A DNA stretch of 64,000 bases, taken from Salegentibacter salarius. GTDB lineage: Bacteria > Bacteroidota > Bacteroidia > Flavobacteriales > Flavobacteriaceae. Of the stretch, positions 32,430 through 41,787 are shown piece after piece. The position numbers and the translations under genes are program-made. Numbering within the stretch: the first letter of the stretch is position 1; every line of letters starts with the position of its first letter. Where the stretch lies: contig NZ_FVZF01000016.1 in the NCBI RefSeq assembly GCF_900168265.1, forward strand, positions 1-64,000, written 5' to 3'. Under the pieces are notes generated by a model. It worked only from the letters and a program-made list of their open reading frames with translations, was not told the origin of the DNA and ran no database searches.

Positions 32430-32884
32430 TACTTAAGATCGTTTAAGTTAATAGTTTTAGGCTTTTGTGCAGTGTGATCGTGTTCTGATCCTGCGTAAAC
32501 CTTTAAATTTCTAAATAGGTCTGCTCCAAGTTTGTTCTTTGGTAACATTCCTTTTACTGATTTTTCGATAAGTCTCTCTGGATTCTTTTCGAATAATTCA
32601 GCTGCTGTTAGACTTTTTTGTCCACCCGGGTAGCCGGTGTGACGAATGTATTCTTTCGAATCCCATTTCTTACCGGTTAAGTTGATCTTTTCTGCATTGG
32701 TAACGATTACGTTATCACCACAATCAACGTGCGGGGTGAAGTTAGGTTTGTGCTTACCTCTTAGTAGCTTGGCTACTTTAGAAGCTAGTCGGCCCAACGT
32801 CTGTCCTTCAGCATCTACGTGTACCCATTCTTTGGTCACGGTAGCCTTGTTGGCTGATACTGTTTTGTAGCTTAATGTGTCCAC
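32429..32884 (-). CDS. rplM: Ribosomal protein L13
   Basis: This 151-residue large-subunit protein is an early assembly protein. Family motifs [26 protein letters not shown] and MLPKNKLG are present. It is first in the rplM-rpsI operon, with a -7 box 74 bases upstream and a hairpin in its leader. Confidence 0.98.
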   Translation of the reverse strand: MDTLSYKTVSANKATVTKEWVHVDAEGQTLGRLASKVAKLLRGKHKPNFTPHVDCGDNVIVTNAEKINLTGKKWDSKEYIRHTGYPGGQKSLTAAELFEKNPERLIEKSVKGMLPKNKLGADLFRNLKVYAGSEHDHTAQKPKTINLNDLK

Positions 32885-32924
32885 ACTAATTAAATTTACT
32901 TATTATTAAACATTCCATTCCCAT

Positions 32925-32947
32925 TCCCAGCATAAATCATGTCGGGA
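32925..32947 (-). promoter_or_regulatory. Hairpin in the rplM leader
   Basis: TCCC/GGGA and CAT/ATG stems are stacked in a 23-base hairpin between the -7 box and the rplM start. It could be the L13 autoregulatory leader; ribosomal leaders for L13 have been reported in Bacteroidia, but identity is not shown here. Confidence 0.4.
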
Positions 32948-32957
32948 AATCGGGGTG

Positions 32958-32965
32958 CAAATGTA
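32958..32965 (-). promoter_or_regulatory. TAnnTTTG -7 box for rplM-rpsI
   Basis: TACATTTG (reverse strand, followed by C) is an exact match 73 bases before the rplM ATG. Confidence 0.65.
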
Positions 32966-33196
32966 CAATTATAAATTCATATAGCAAATCCGAAATTAAT
33001 TAATTTATTTTGAGGGATATAGCTGCGGAACATAATTTCATAAATGAATAAAATCTTTTCAATTTTAGGTTATAAGTTTCCCTTTGCGGCTTATTTCCTA
33101 CCTATTCCTATTATCTTAAATCGATAAAACGCACATAATGAATGTTAAACGGTAATTTTTATGTTAATAAAGTCATAAAAATCTTTAAATACTCCT

Positions 33197-33204
33197 TAGC
33201 TTTG
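33197..33204 (+). promoter_or_regulatory. TAnnTTTG -7 box for the lipocalin-like lipoprotein gene
   Basis: TAGCTTTG lies 21 bases before ATG 33226. Confidence 0.55.
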
Positions 33205-33225
33205 TCCTCTCAAATTGATTTAGCT

Positions 33226-33813
33226 ATGAAAAACCTACTTAGATTAAAAAGCCTCTTTATATTAGGAATTATCTTTAGTATAGCATCTTGTGAGCCTAAC
33301 CAGGATCATGTTGCCGAAACTGAGGTGAATAATTTAAATGCTACTGCTAACATTTCTACAGAAGATCTTGAAGGCGAATGGATACTTTCAGCAATGCAAA
33401 CAGATACTGTGGTAGATCTTAATAACGATGGAGTGTTTAATTCCAATATTTTATTAGAAACTAATTGTTTCCAGGATATGGGAGTAACTTACAATGCAGA
33501 TGGAAGTATGACTACTACGAATTCTAAACTTGATTTTAAAGCCGGTGTTAGTAATGATGATTTTAAATGCCTTTCAGGAAGAACAGATACCGGGAGCTGG
33601 GATGTTGAAAATGTAAATAACGACGAACGTCTTATTATTACGATGACTATTGATGGAACTACTCGTACCCACAGCAGAATTTTAGAAAGAACTGCCAATA
33701 CGTTTGCTTTCGAAATCAGCAAATTTGAATCTGAACAATATTATGGAAATCCGGACGGGACGGATGCCGAAGAGGTTACCGTTTTATCTTTAGAATATAC
33801 AAGAGTGAACTAA
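33226..33813 (+). CDS. Lipocalin-like lipoprotein of unknown function
   Basis: The start is taken at ATG 33226, because MKNLLRLKSLFILGIIFSIA followed by SCEPN is a lipoprotein signal and the -7 box lies just upstream; an in-frame ATG at 33142 would precede the promoter. The mature protein (about 170 residues) contains LEGEWILSAMQTDTVVDLNNDG and GSWDVENVNNDERLIITM, the pattern of small lipocalin-like DUF5004-type domains. It probably sits in the envelope and may bind a small hydrophobic ligand (inference). It is monocistronic with a strong terminator. Confidence 0.8.
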   Translation: MKNLLRLKSLFILGIIFSIASCEPNQDHVAETEVNNLNATANISTEDLEGEWILSAMQTDTVVDLNNDGVFNSNILLETNCFQDMGVTYNADGSMTTTNSKLDFKAGVSNDDFKCLSGRTDTGSWDVENVNNDERLIITMTIDGTTRTHSRILERTANTFAFEISKFESEQYYGNPDGTDAEEVTVLSLEYTRVN

Positions 33814-33841
33814 CCTAACCAATCTTTTTAGTGTTAGATAG

Positions 33842-33874
33842 AAAAACCTCGCAACCAAAGTTGCGAGGTTTTTT
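33842..33874 (+). terminator. Terminator of the lipocalin-like gene
   Basis: AAAAACCTCGCAAC pairs with GTTGCGAGGTTTTT around a CAAA loop and a T run follows. Confidence 0.95.
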
Positions 33875-33876
33875 GT

Positions 33877-33971
33877 TTTACTCGATAATCGAGATTAAAT
33901 GCTCCGAGGCTTGCCTCGAAATCAAATTATATTTTCCAATTATAATGCTTCGGGAGCTTGCTCTGAAGTTG
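33877..33971. repeat. Three-hairpin repeat, family 2, copy 3
   Basis: It starts TTTACTCGATAATCGAG, has CGAGGCTTGCCTCG in the middle and CTTCGGGAGCTTGCTCTGAAG near the end, and is followed by TTTACT. It lies directly behind a terminator and before the convergent polA stop. Confidence 0.85.
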
Positions 33972-33980
33972 TTTACTAAA

Positions 33981-34013
33981 GATTGCTTCATTCGTGCCTC
34001 CATGGCAATGACG
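33981..34013. repeat. Short repeat of the GTCATTGC...GCAATC type, copy 1
   Basis: Read on the reverse strand it is GTCATTGCCATGGAGGCACG followed by AATGAAGCAATC. A diverged relative is at 45531. It lies between a family 2 repeat and polA. Confidence 0.5.
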
Positions 34014-34021
34014 GAGAAATT

Positions 34022-36853
34022 CTAATGCGCTTCCAGCCAGTTATTGCCTTCTCCTAATTCTACATCTAAAGGAACTTCCAGTTTGTAGGCGTTCTCCATT
34101 TCAAACTGAATCATTTTCTTTACTTCTTCAACTTCGTCTTTATGGGCGTCAAAAACCAATTCATCATGCACCTGGAGTAACATTTTGGTTTTAAACTTGC
34201 CTTCTGTAAGTTTTCGGTAAATATTAATCATTGCCAATTTAATAATATCTGCTGCGCTACCCTGTATTGGTGCATTAACCGCGTTCCTTTCTGCAGCGCC
34301 ACGCACTACGGCATTTTGTGAATTGATATCTTTCAAATATCGCCTTCTGCCTAAAATGGTTTCCACATAACCGTTCTCCCTGGCAAAAGCGACCTGGTCT
34401 GCAATGTATCCGGTTAATTTAGGATAGGTTTTATAATAGGTGTCTATAAGTTCTTTTGCTTCGGCACGAGATAAATTGGTCTGATTGCTTAAACCGAAAG
34501 CTGAAACGCCATAAATAATTCCAAAGTTCACAGTTTTAGCATTGCTTCTTTGCTCGCGGGTTACTTCATCTATATTTACATTAAAAACCTGGGCGGCGGT
34601 AGAAGCGTGAATATCTTTGCCTTCTTTAAAGGCTTTTATCATATTATCTTCTTCGCTAAGCGCCGCGATAATTCGCAATTCAATTTGAGAATAATCGGCA
34701 GCGAGTAGAATATGATTTTCGTCCCGCGGAACAAAAGCTTTTCTCACCTGGCGACCACGCTCGGTTCTAATTGGTATATTTTGAAGGTTAGGATTGTTGG
34801 AACTCAATCTGCCCGTAGCTGCAATAGTTTGTACATAATCGGTATGAATTCTGCCGGTAGCTTTCTGTACCTGGTTTGGTAAAGAATCTACATAAGTATT
34901 TTGGAGTTTTACCAAAGCACGATACATTAAAACATCTTCCACGATCTTATGCTCTTTAACTAAAACCGAGAGTACATCTTCGCTGGTTGAGTATTGTCCT
35001 GTTTTGGTCTTTTTGGGTTTCTTAACCAATTCCATTTTTTCAAACAGGATAAGTCCTAATTGTTTTGGGGAGCTGATCTTAAATTCTTCTCCTGCTTCTT
35101 TATATATACTTTGTTCCAGTTCCTTAATATCGCTATCCAGAGCATCAGAAAGGGATTTTAGGAAATTTTCGTCTAATTTTATGCCTTCCAGTTCCATTGC
35201 GGCAAGCACTCTAACCAGCGGAATTTCAATTTCATCAAAAAGCTTTCGGGTTTCTGCTTCTTTTAATTCCTGCTCAAAGAATTTTTTAAGCTGAAGGGTG
35301 ACATCGGCATCTTCAACGCCATATTCGGTCTGCTCTTCAACCGGAACCTCTCGCATCGACTTTTGATTCTTTCCTTTTTTTCCTATTAATTCTGAAATAG
35401 GTTGCGGGGTATAATTAAGGTAAGTTTCGGCAAGTATATCCATATTATGACGCATATCTGGATTGATCAGGTAATGCGCGATCATGGTATCGAAAAGCTT
35501 TCCTTTTATTTTAATATTATATTTAGCTAAAACCTTAATATCATATTTAAGGTTCTGACCAATTTTTTCAATCTTTTCATCTTCAAAAAACGGTCTTAGC
35601 TCCTCAATAAGTTGCTGTGCTTCATCACGCTGTTCAGGAAAAGCCAGGTAAAAACCTTTTCCGGTTTCCCAGGAAAAAGCGATTCCAACCAGTTCTGCTT
35701 CCAGGGCGTTTAAGCTTGTTGTCTCGGTATCAACACAAACGCTTTTTTGTTTCATTAAATTCTTAAGAAACACTTCCCTGGCCATTTTAGTATTCAGGCT
35801 CTGGTATACGTGCGGAGTATCTTTTAAGGATTTCCTTCCGCCTGTGCTAGCTTCAATTTTTTCTGAATTATCACCGCCAAACAAAGAAAACTGTCCTTCC
35901 CCGGCTGTATTGGAAACTTTTTTGGCTGATGGAGAATTAGTGACCTGAGTTTGTTGTTGGTCTTCTTCGCCGCTAAATAATTTTATAAATTGGTCTTTAA
36001 GTCTTCTAAACTCAAGTTCATCAAAAATCTCCTGAACCTTCTCGGCATCTGGTTGAGAGAGTTCGTAATCTTCAGCGTGAAATTTCACATCACAATCGGT
36101 AAGAATGGCCGCGAGCTTTTTAGAAAGAATTCCCTGCTCGGCGTGGCTTTCTACCTTTTCCTTCATTTTTCCCTTTAACTGGTCGGTATTGGCCAGTAAT
36201 TCTTCCATACTTCCAAATTGCTTCAGGAATTTTTTAGCGGTTTTTTCACCTACACCGGGAAGTCCGGGGATATTATCTACGGCGTCGCCCATCATTCCCA
36301 GGAAATCTATCACCTGCTCGGGACGTTCTACTCCAAATTTCTTCTGAACTTCAGGAATACCCCAAATTTCAATTCCGTTACCCATTCTGGCCGGGCGGTA
36401 CATAAAAATATTTTCGGTTACCAATTGGGCAAAATCCTTATCCGGGGTTACCATAAAAACCTGGTAGTTTTCTTTCTCGGCTTGTTGGGCAAGGGTGCCA
36501 ATAATATCATCGGCTTCACATCCGGGTAGTACAACTACGGGAATATGCATAGCATTTAAGATATCCTGAATAATAGGAATTGCATCTTTTATAGGTTCCG
36601 GGGTAGCATCGCGATTAGCTTTGTATTCAGCGAACATTTCTGTTCTTACCTGGCTGCCTTCTTTATCGAAACAAACGGCAAGATGATCTGGTTTTTCACG
36701 TCTAATTACATCGAAAAGGGAATTCATAAAACCCATTATCGCTGAAGTGTCAAAACCTTTAGAATTAATCCTGGGGTTTTTAATAAAAGCGTAATAACCT
36801 CTAAAAATCAGGGCATAGGCATCAACAAGAAACAGGCGTTTTTGAGCAGACAT
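34022..36853 (-). CDS. polA: DNA polymerase I
   Basis: This 943-residue protein has all three PolI domains: an N-terminal 5'-3' exonuclease (about residues 1-290, FLVDAYALIFRGYYAF), a 3'-5' exonuclease that appears intact (VCVDTETTSLNALEAELVGI), and the polymerase domain (motif A LAADYSQIELRIIA, motif B RSNAKTVNFGIIYGVSAFG, motif C LQVHDELVFDA). It fills gaps and removes RNA primers. The 3'-5' exonuclease keeps its DTE, so proofreading is likely. Two tandem -7 boxes lie upstream. Confidence 0.97.
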   Translation of the reverse strand: MSAQKRLFLVDAYALIFRGYYAFIKNPRINSKGFDTSAIMGFMNSLFDVIRREKPDHLAVCFDKEGSQVRTEMFAEYKANRDATPEPIKDAIPIIQDILNAMHIPVVVLPGCEADDIIGTLAQQAEKENYQVFMVTPDKDFAQLVTENIFMYRPARMGNGIEIWGIPEVQKKFGVERPEQVIDFLGMMGDAVDNIPGLPGVGEKTAKKFLKQFGSMEELLANTDQLKGKMKEKVESHAEQGILSKKLAAILTDCDVKFHAEDYELSQPDAEKVQEIFDELEFRRLKDQFIKLFSGEEDQQQTQVTNSPSAKKVSNTAGEGQFSLFGGDNSEKIEASTGGRKSLKDTPHVYQSLNTKMAREVFLKNLMKQKSVCVDTETTSLNALEAELVGIAFSWETGKGFYLAFPEQRDEAQQLIEELRPFFEDEKIEKIGQNLKYDIKVLAKYNIKIKGKLFDTMIAHYLINPDMRHNMDILAETYLNYTPQPISELIGKKGKNQKSMREVPVEEQTEYGVEDADVTLQLKKFFEQELKEAETRKLFDEIEIPLVRVLAAMELEGIKLDENFLKSLSDALDSDIKELEQSIYKEAGEEFKISSPKQLGLILFEKMELVKKPKKTKTGQYSTSEDVLSVLVKEHKIVEDVLMYRALVKLQNTYVDSLPNQVQKATGRIHTDYVQTIAATGRLSSNNPNLQNIPIRTERGRQVRKAFVPRDENHILLAADYSQIELRIIAALSEEDNMIKAFKEGKDIHASTAAQVFNVNIDEVTREQRSNAKTVNFGIIYGVSAFGLSNQTNLSRAEAKELIDTYYKTYPKLTGYIADQVAFARENGYVETILGRRRYLKDINSQNAVVRGAAERNAVNAPIQGSAADIIKLAMINIYRKLTEGKFKTKMLLQVHDELVFDAHKDEVEEVKKMIQFEMENAYKLEVPLDVELGEGNNWLEAH

Positions 36854-36885
36854 ATATTTTGGAATATTATTTTTTCTGAATATCC

Positions 36886-36901
36886 CAAAACTACAAAGAT
36901 A
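36886..36901 (-). promoter_or_regulatory. Two tandem TAnnTTTG boxes upstream of polA
   Basis: TATCTTTG and TAGTTTTG follow each other directly on the reverse strand, 32-48 bases before the polA ATG. Either could be the -7 element. Confidence 0.5.
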
Positions 36902-36966
36902 TTATCATACAGGCTTTAGGCGTTCTTAAAAACTTGTCTATTAAAAAATCTAAGCAATTAAGAGAA

Positions 36967-38280
36967 TTAGGCTGCTGCTACTTTTCTTCTTTTATTGCTG
37001 TATGCATAATAAAATATGTAAGCGTAGCAAGCCATTACCAGAATCAACGCTACATTAAAATTGAATGAATCGGTTAAGTATCCATATGCCGGCGGAATTA
37101 TTGCACCACCTACAATCATAGTACATAATACTCCAGATCCTTGCGCTTTATCATCGCCTAATCCGTCTAAAGCAAGGCTAAAAATTGTGGGGAACATAAT
37201 GGAGTTAAACAATCCTACCGCGATAATGGTCCACATAGCAGCCAGGCCAACCGAGAAATTTGAGATTAAGATCATACCAATCGCACCGATGGCAAAAATG
37301 CTTAAGATTTTTGCAGGATTAAAAATTGAGGTGAGGTAAGAACCAATAAATCTCCCAATCATTGCTCCTGTCCAGTAGAAGGTCACGAAAACTCCCACTA
37401 CGGCCATATCGCTGGAAGCTGAAACACCTGTGGTCAAGATCCATTCGGCAATGGTTCGCATAAAGGAAGTTTCCCTTACCGTAGCGGCAAGATCAAGGCT
37501 CAAGAAATAATTCACCATATAACTTCCCAGTGCAACTTCAGCTCCCACATAGCAAAATAAACCAATGGCGCCTAGAATAAGATTTCTATTTTTTAAGACT
37601 TTTCGATAGTCATTGGAGGCCTCTTTGTCACCAACTTTTGGAAGTTTTACAAAAAAGAAAACCAGAGCGATTATAACTATAAAAGCTGCAATCCCTAGAA
37701 ATGGGGTTTGCACTGCTGCAGCCTCAGCTACTAAATAACTTTCCTGAGCAGGAGTATCCAGAGCTTCAATTTCAGCGCTTGTTTTTACTTTATCCTGAAG
37801 AATAAAAAGTGCGCCTAAAGCCGGTGCAATAGCGGTTCCGAGGGAATTAAAAGCCTGTGAAAGGTTCAATCTACTGGAAGCGGTTTTTTCAGGACCAAGA
37901 ATGGTTACATATGGGTTGGCAGCTACCTGAAGAATAGTGATCCCGGCAGCAAGCGTAAAATAACCTAACATGAAAATTCCGAAGACGCGATAGGAAGCAG
38001 CGGGATAGAAAAGGAGACAACCCAGTGCCATTGTACCTAAACCAAGAATAATTCCTCGTTTATATCCAATTTTTGATAAAATATAGCCTGCCGGAATGGA
38101 GAGTAAGAAATAGGCCCCAAAAAAGGCGAATTGCACCATCCCTGCCTGGAAATATGAAAGCGTGAAAACCTCTCGAAGTCTTGGAATAAGTGAATCTACA
38201 AGAACGGTGATAAATCCCCAAAGGAAGAAAAGTATGGTTACAAAGATAAATGCGGTGCGATAAGATTTTTTCTGTTCCAT
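36967..38280 (-). CDS. FucP-family sugar MFS transporter
   Basis: This 437-residue inner-membrane protein has 12 predicted helices and the start FLWGFITVLVDSLIPRL, typical of the L-fucose/glucose-galactose/N-acetylglucosamine proton symporter family. Its ATG follows the glycosylasparaginase stop with no gap (TAAATG), so the two are one operon. The preceding enzyme would release an amino sugar from asparagine, which makes N-acetylglucosamine or a short glycan the likely cargo (inference). Confidence 0.93.
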   Translation of the reverse strand: MEQKKSYRTAFIFVTILFFLWGFITVLVDSLIPRLREVFTLSYFQAGMVQFAFFGAYFLLSIPAGYILSKIGYKRGIILGLGTMALGCLLFYPAASYRVFGIFMLGYFTLAAGITILQVAANPYVTILGPEKTASSRLNLSQAFNSLGTAIAPALGALFILQDKVKTSAEIEALDTPAQESYLVAEAAAVQTPFLGIAAFIVIIALVFFFVKLPKVGDKEASNDYRKVLKNRNLILGAIGLFCYVGAEVALGSYMVNYFLSLDLAATVRETSFMRTIAEWILTTGVSASSDMAVVGVFVTFYWTGAMIGRFIGSYLTSIFNPAKILSIFAIGAIGMILISNFSVGLAAMWTIIAVGLFNSIMFPTIFSLALDGLGDDKAQGSGVLCTMIVGGAIIPPAYGYLTDSFNFNVALILVMACYAYIFYYAYSNKRRKVAAA

Positions 38281-39252
38281 TTACAAATAAGATTGACTGG
38301 GGTTGTTGGTGTTTTTGTTGTCTTGGTATTTAGCATACGAAAAGCCTTCGTGAATGCAATATGAACCTATTTCCCCATTTTTATTTAAAGCTATAAATGC
38401 AGCTTGAAAATCTTTGTAATTCGGGTTTTGTTTAATAATTCGCTGCACGGCAATTTCACAGGCTTCCTGCGGGCTTTTACCCTGGCGCATTAATTCTACG
38501 ATAAGAAAACTGCTTACACTCTTCATAATTGCTTCGCCCATTCCGGTAGCAACTGCGCCCCCAATTTCATTGTCAAGATACAGGCCGGCACCTATAATAG
38601 GAGAATCCCCAACCCGGCCATTCATCTTATATGCCAGGCCAGATGTAGTGCAAGCGCCAGCAATATCACCTTTTTCGTCAAGGCAAAGCATCCCAATGGT
38701 ATCGTGATTCTCAATATTGATGATAGGTTTATATTCTTTTTTCTCCAGCCATTTTTTCCAGTTTTCTTCAGATTCTTTAGTCAGTAAATTTTTCCGCTTA
38801 AATCCCTGCTGAATAGCAAACTGCAAAGCGCCTTCTCCGGCTAACATTACGTGCGGGGTTTCTTCCATAACCTTCCTGGCTACCGAAACCGGGTGCTCAA
38901 TTTCTTTTAAATAAACTACGCTGCCACAGTCTCCTGAAGGTGACATTATGCAGGCATCTAAAGTGACGTTACCCTCCTTGTCTGGTGCGCCGCCATTTCC
39001 TACGGTAGTATTTTTTAGATTGGCTTCCTCAACTCTTACACCTTGTTCGGCTGCATCTAAGGCTGAAGCTCCTTTGTAAAGAAGCTCACCGGCAGTTTTG
39101 CTGGCTTCGTGAAAATTCCAGGTGGCCACACAAATAGGAGTGGGTTTTTCCTGTTTTTTAAAGGTGGAAGCATTTAAATTATGGGTAACAGGTAATAGGC
39201 TAAGGCCGGCACCAGAGATCCCGGCAGCTTTTATAAAATTCCTTCGTTTCAT
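38281..39252 (-). CDS. Glycosylasparaginase (N4-(beta-N-acetylglucosaminyl)-L-asparaginase)
   Basis: The start is taken at ATG 39252, giving 323 residues with a twin-arginine signal (MKRRNFIKAAG); an ATG 60 bases upstream would add an implausible N terminus. The Ntn hydrolase cleaves itself before the nucleophile Thr in NHDTIGMLCLD and then splits the GlcNAc-Asn bond of N-glycopeptides. Substrate residues GRVGDSPIIGAG and GAVATGMGE are present. Export by Tat places it in the periplasm. It is co-transcribed with a sugar transporter. Confidence 0.93.
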   Translation of the reverse strand: MKRRNFIKAAGISGAGLSLLPVTHNLNASTFKKQEKPTPICVATWNFHEASKTAGELLYKGASALDAAEQGVRVEEANLKNTTVGNGGAPDKEGNVTLDACIMSPSGDCGSVVYLKEIEHPVSVARKVMEETPHVMLAGEGALQFAIQQGFKRKNLLTKESEENWKKWLEKKEYKPIINIENHDTIGMLCLDEKGDIAGACTTSGLAYKMNGRVGDSPIIGAGLYLDNEIGGAVATGMGEAIMKSVSSFLIVELMRQGKSPQEACEIAVQRIIKQNPNYKDFQAAFIALNKNGEIGSYCIHEGFSYAKYQDNKNTNNPSQSYL

Positions 39253-39455
39253 CACTAGATTGATTATAATTGAAAAGCCCTGAAAAATACTTCTTATTGA
39301 GAGTATAGTCAAATTTTATAGCTAAACAACATTTCTGGCACTATTTAGGTTCAGATTATTTCAGGGTTTAGGCTTGTGACAGGCGTTAAATTAAACCTAA
39401 ACCAAATTTATAAAGTGATGATTAAAAGTATATTCGCAAAAATTTAGGATTGCTC

Positions 39456-40682
39456 ATGCGTTGGATAATTTTCATAGTTTTTTTCTTATTAATTGAGATT
39501 TATGCCTACCAGGCATTAAAAACCATAACCCGAAATTACTGGGTGGTAATCCTGTATTTTGTGGTTACCCTTGCGGTATTTACTAACTTTCTTTATCAAT
39601 GGTTAACACCGGTGGAAGGGAGCGTTCTCACAGGGGCACGAGGCTACGCTTTTGGCTTTTTACTTTCGGTAATGCTTTTTAAACTTATTCTAACCTTAAT
39701 AATGTTTGGGGAAGATATTTTTAGATTGGGAGCCGGTGGATTTGAGAAATTATTTTCTGCAAAAGGAGATTTTTCACTGCCATCCAGGAGAAAATTTTTA
39801 AGTCAGTTAGCCATGGGAATAGCTGCCATTCCACTAGCTTCGGTTTTATATGGAATGTACCAGGGCAGGTATAATTTCAGGGTACTTAATTATACACTTT
39901 ATTTTGATGATCTACCTGAAGCTTTTGATGGTTACCGGCTAGCGCAAATTAGTGACATTCATAGCGGAAGTTTTGATAATGAAAAAAAGATAAAATACGG
40001 GGTAGATCTTCTAAATGAACAGGAAACCGATATGGTGGTTTTTACTGGAGATTTGGTGAATAACGAAGCTTCAGAAATGGAACCCTGGAAGGAATTATTT
40101 GGGCAAATAAAGGCTAAAGACGGTGTTTATTCTATCCTTGGAAATCACGATTATGGAGATTATAAAAGCTGGAGTTCTCCTGAAGCGAAAAAACAAAATT
40201 TAGACACCCTAAAAGATACTCACGCCATAATGGGCTGGAAGCTTTTGCTAAATGAGCACAAACTTATTGAGCGCAATGGAGAAAAGATCGCTTTAGTAGG
40301 AGTGGAAAATTGGGGTGCCGGCGGATTTAAAAAAGATGGAGACCTCGATAAAGCAGGAGCAGGTTTAAACGAAAAAGATTTTAAAGTATTACTGAGTCAC
40401 GATCCTTCTTACTGGCAGGAAAAGATTAAAAATGATAAAAAGAATTATCATTTAACGCTTAGCGGGCATACCCACGGAATGCAGTTTGGGATTGAAATTC
40501 CCGGTTGGTTCAAGTGGAGTCCAGTGCAGTACCGTTACCAAAATTGGGCTGGAATATATGAGGAATTTGGTCGTTATATTAATGTAAATCGCGGCTTTGG
40601 TTATTTGGCTTTTCCCGGAAGAGTGGGAATTTGGCCAGAAATAAGCGTAATTGAACTCAAAAAAGGCCTAAAACCTGCATAA
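39456..40682 (+). CDS. Membrane metallophosphoesterase
   Basis: I use ATG 39456 (MRWIIFIVFF) over the TTG six bases upstream. The 408-residue protein has four predicted N-terminal membrane segments (first 145 residues), then a calcineurin-like phosphoesterase. Its metal motifs are ISDIHSGSF, FTGDLVNN, ILGNHDYGD and LSGHTHGMQ. It resembles the YkuE/UDP-2,3-diacylglucosamine hydrolase-like group, but substrate is unknown. It is divergent from the glycosylasparaginase gene. Confidence 0.9.
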   Translation: MRWIIFIVFFLLIEIYAYQALKTITRNYWVVILYFVVTLAVFTNFLYQWLTPVEGSVLTGARGYAFGFLLSVMLFKLILTLIMFGEDIFRLGAGGFEKLFSAKGDFSLPSRRKFLSQLAMGIAAIPLASVLYGMYQGRYNFRVLNYTLYFDDLPEAFDGYRLAQISDIHSGSFDNEKKIKYGVDLLNEQETDMVVFTGDLVNNEASEMEPWKELFGQIKAKDGVYSILGNHDYGDYKSWSSPEAKKQNLDTLKDTHAIMGWKLLLNEHKLIERNGEKIALVGVENWGAGGFKKDGDLDKAGAGLNEKDFKVLLSHDPSYWQEKIKNDKKNYHLTLSGHTHGMQFGIEIPGWFKWSPVQYRYQNWAGIYEEFGRYINVNRGFGYLAFPGRVGIWPEISVIELKKGLKPA

Positions 40683-40808
40683 TCTGCAGAATTTACTATA
40701 TTTGAGTTAGTGATTTCTCCGGAAAATTAACCAGGTGAGTTTAGAGATTATTAACCTCGTTTTAAAAAATGAAATTGAGGGTGAAATTTAATTTAAAGAA
40801 AAAGCTAC

Positions 40809-41105
40809 ATGTCAAAATTTGGTGAACTAATAGATCTCAATATTCCGGTGTTGTTGGATTTTTATACCGAATGGAACGAGGATTCGAAAACTATGAACCC
40901 GGTTTTGCGGGAAGTTGCCGCCTCCATGGGTAACAAGGTGAAGGTGATAAAAATAGATGTAGATAAAAATTCTCAGCTCGCAGAAGCGCTTAGGGTAAAG
41001 ACTTTACCTACGCTTATGATCTATAAATCTGGGGAGATGAAGTGGCGCCAAAGCGGTGAGCAGGATGCTGCAACTCTTGTAGGTATTCTTAAAGAGTATG
41101 TTTAA
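40809..41105 (+). CDS. Thioredoxin-fold protein without the CxxC
   Basis: This 98-residue protein has the thioredoxin fold throughout: LLDFYTEW, VKVIKIDVDKN, KTLPTLMIYKSGE (with the cis-Pro) and the C-terminal helix. The active-site WCxxC is replaced by WNEDS, so both cysteines are lost and it cannot do thiol-disulfide exchange. It has no signal peptide. It may act as a binding or scaffold protein. The stop overlaps the convergent deacetylase gene by four bases. Confidence 0.9.
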   Translation: MSKFGELIDLNIPVLLDFYTEWNEDSKTMNPVLREVAASMGNKVKVIKIDVDKNSQLAEALRVKTLPTLMIYKSGEMKWRQSGEQDAATLVGILKEYV

Positions 41106-41734
41106 AGAGCTTTAAAATCAAAGCCTTTTTCGGCGTAATAATCCAATACTTTTGGTAGCGTAAATTTTAGACTTTCTGAAGCTTTAATACTGTCGTGAAA
41201 AACAATAGTGCTTCCTGCTGAAGCATTTTTCAGCACATTGCTTAAACATTTATCTTTAGATATCCTGGTATCAAAATCTCCACTTATTACGTCCCACATC
41301 ACTATTGTGTAATTCTGCTTTACAAGTTTTGCAGCCTGTGAGTTTTTAATCTTTCCGAAAGGAGGTCTAAAGAGTTTGGTTTTTTGAGGACTAAATTTTT
41401 CAATTTCTTTTTCTGCTAAAAGCGTGTTTTCAATATATTTTTCTTCGGAAGTTTTCCACCCGTTTAAATGATTAAATGTGTGGTTGGCTACCTTATGTTT
41501 TTCTTTTATTATTTGCTGAAATACTTCGGGATGTTTTCTAATATTATCTCCTATACAAAAGAAAGTGGCTTTTGCATTATACTGTTTTAAAATATCTAAA
41601 ACCCAGGGCGTGATCTCAGGAATTGGGCCATCATCAAAGGTGAGATAAATGGTTTTTTCGGCTTTAATTTTGGTGATTCTATTTGGGTAGAGTTTTTTTA
41701 GAAGAAGAGGATATTTGATGAAAAACGGGTTCAT
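41102..41734 (-). CDS. Polysaccharide deacetylase (NodB domain)
   Basis: This 210-residue carbohydrate esterase family 4 protein removes acetyl groups from an amino sugar polymer. The five motifs are visible: TFDDGP, HTFNH (the metal-binding His-x3-His), FRPPFG, WDVISGDFD and VFHDS. It lacks a clear signal peptide, although the N terminus (FFIKYPLLLKKLYP) is hydrophobic and basic and could be a membrane anchor. It could act on peptidoglycan or an exopolysaccharide. Confidence 0.9.
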   Translation of the reverse strand: MNPFFIKYPLLLKKLYPNRITKIKAEKTIYLTFDDGPIPEITPWVLDILKQYNAKATFFCIGDNIRKHPEVFQQIIKEKHKVANHTFNHLNGWKTSEEKYIENTLLAEKEIEKFSPQKTKLFRPPFGKIKNSQAAKLVKQNYTIVMWDVISGDFDTRISKDKCLSNVLKNASAGSTIVFHDSIKASESLKFTLPKVLDYYAEKGFDFKAL

Positions 41735-41787
41735 ATTCAGGCACCAGGTTTTATAACAGTGGGTTCAAGATACAGTTTTAAACTAAA

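Larger units (their letters stand above)
32885..33225. other. Divergent gap between rplM and the lipoprotein gene
   Basis: This 341-base stretch holds the rplM leader and its -7 box (32958-32965, reverse strand) and the -7 box of the divergent lipoprotein gene (33197-33204). Between 32970 and 33190 only AT-rich sequence is seen. An in-frame ATG at 33142 exists but lies upstream of the proposed promoter. Confidence 0.6.

Noticed and set aside
33831-34025. 64-codon plus-strand frame
   Set aside because: It is made of a terminator, a family 2 repeat and another repeat, so it is not a plausible protein.
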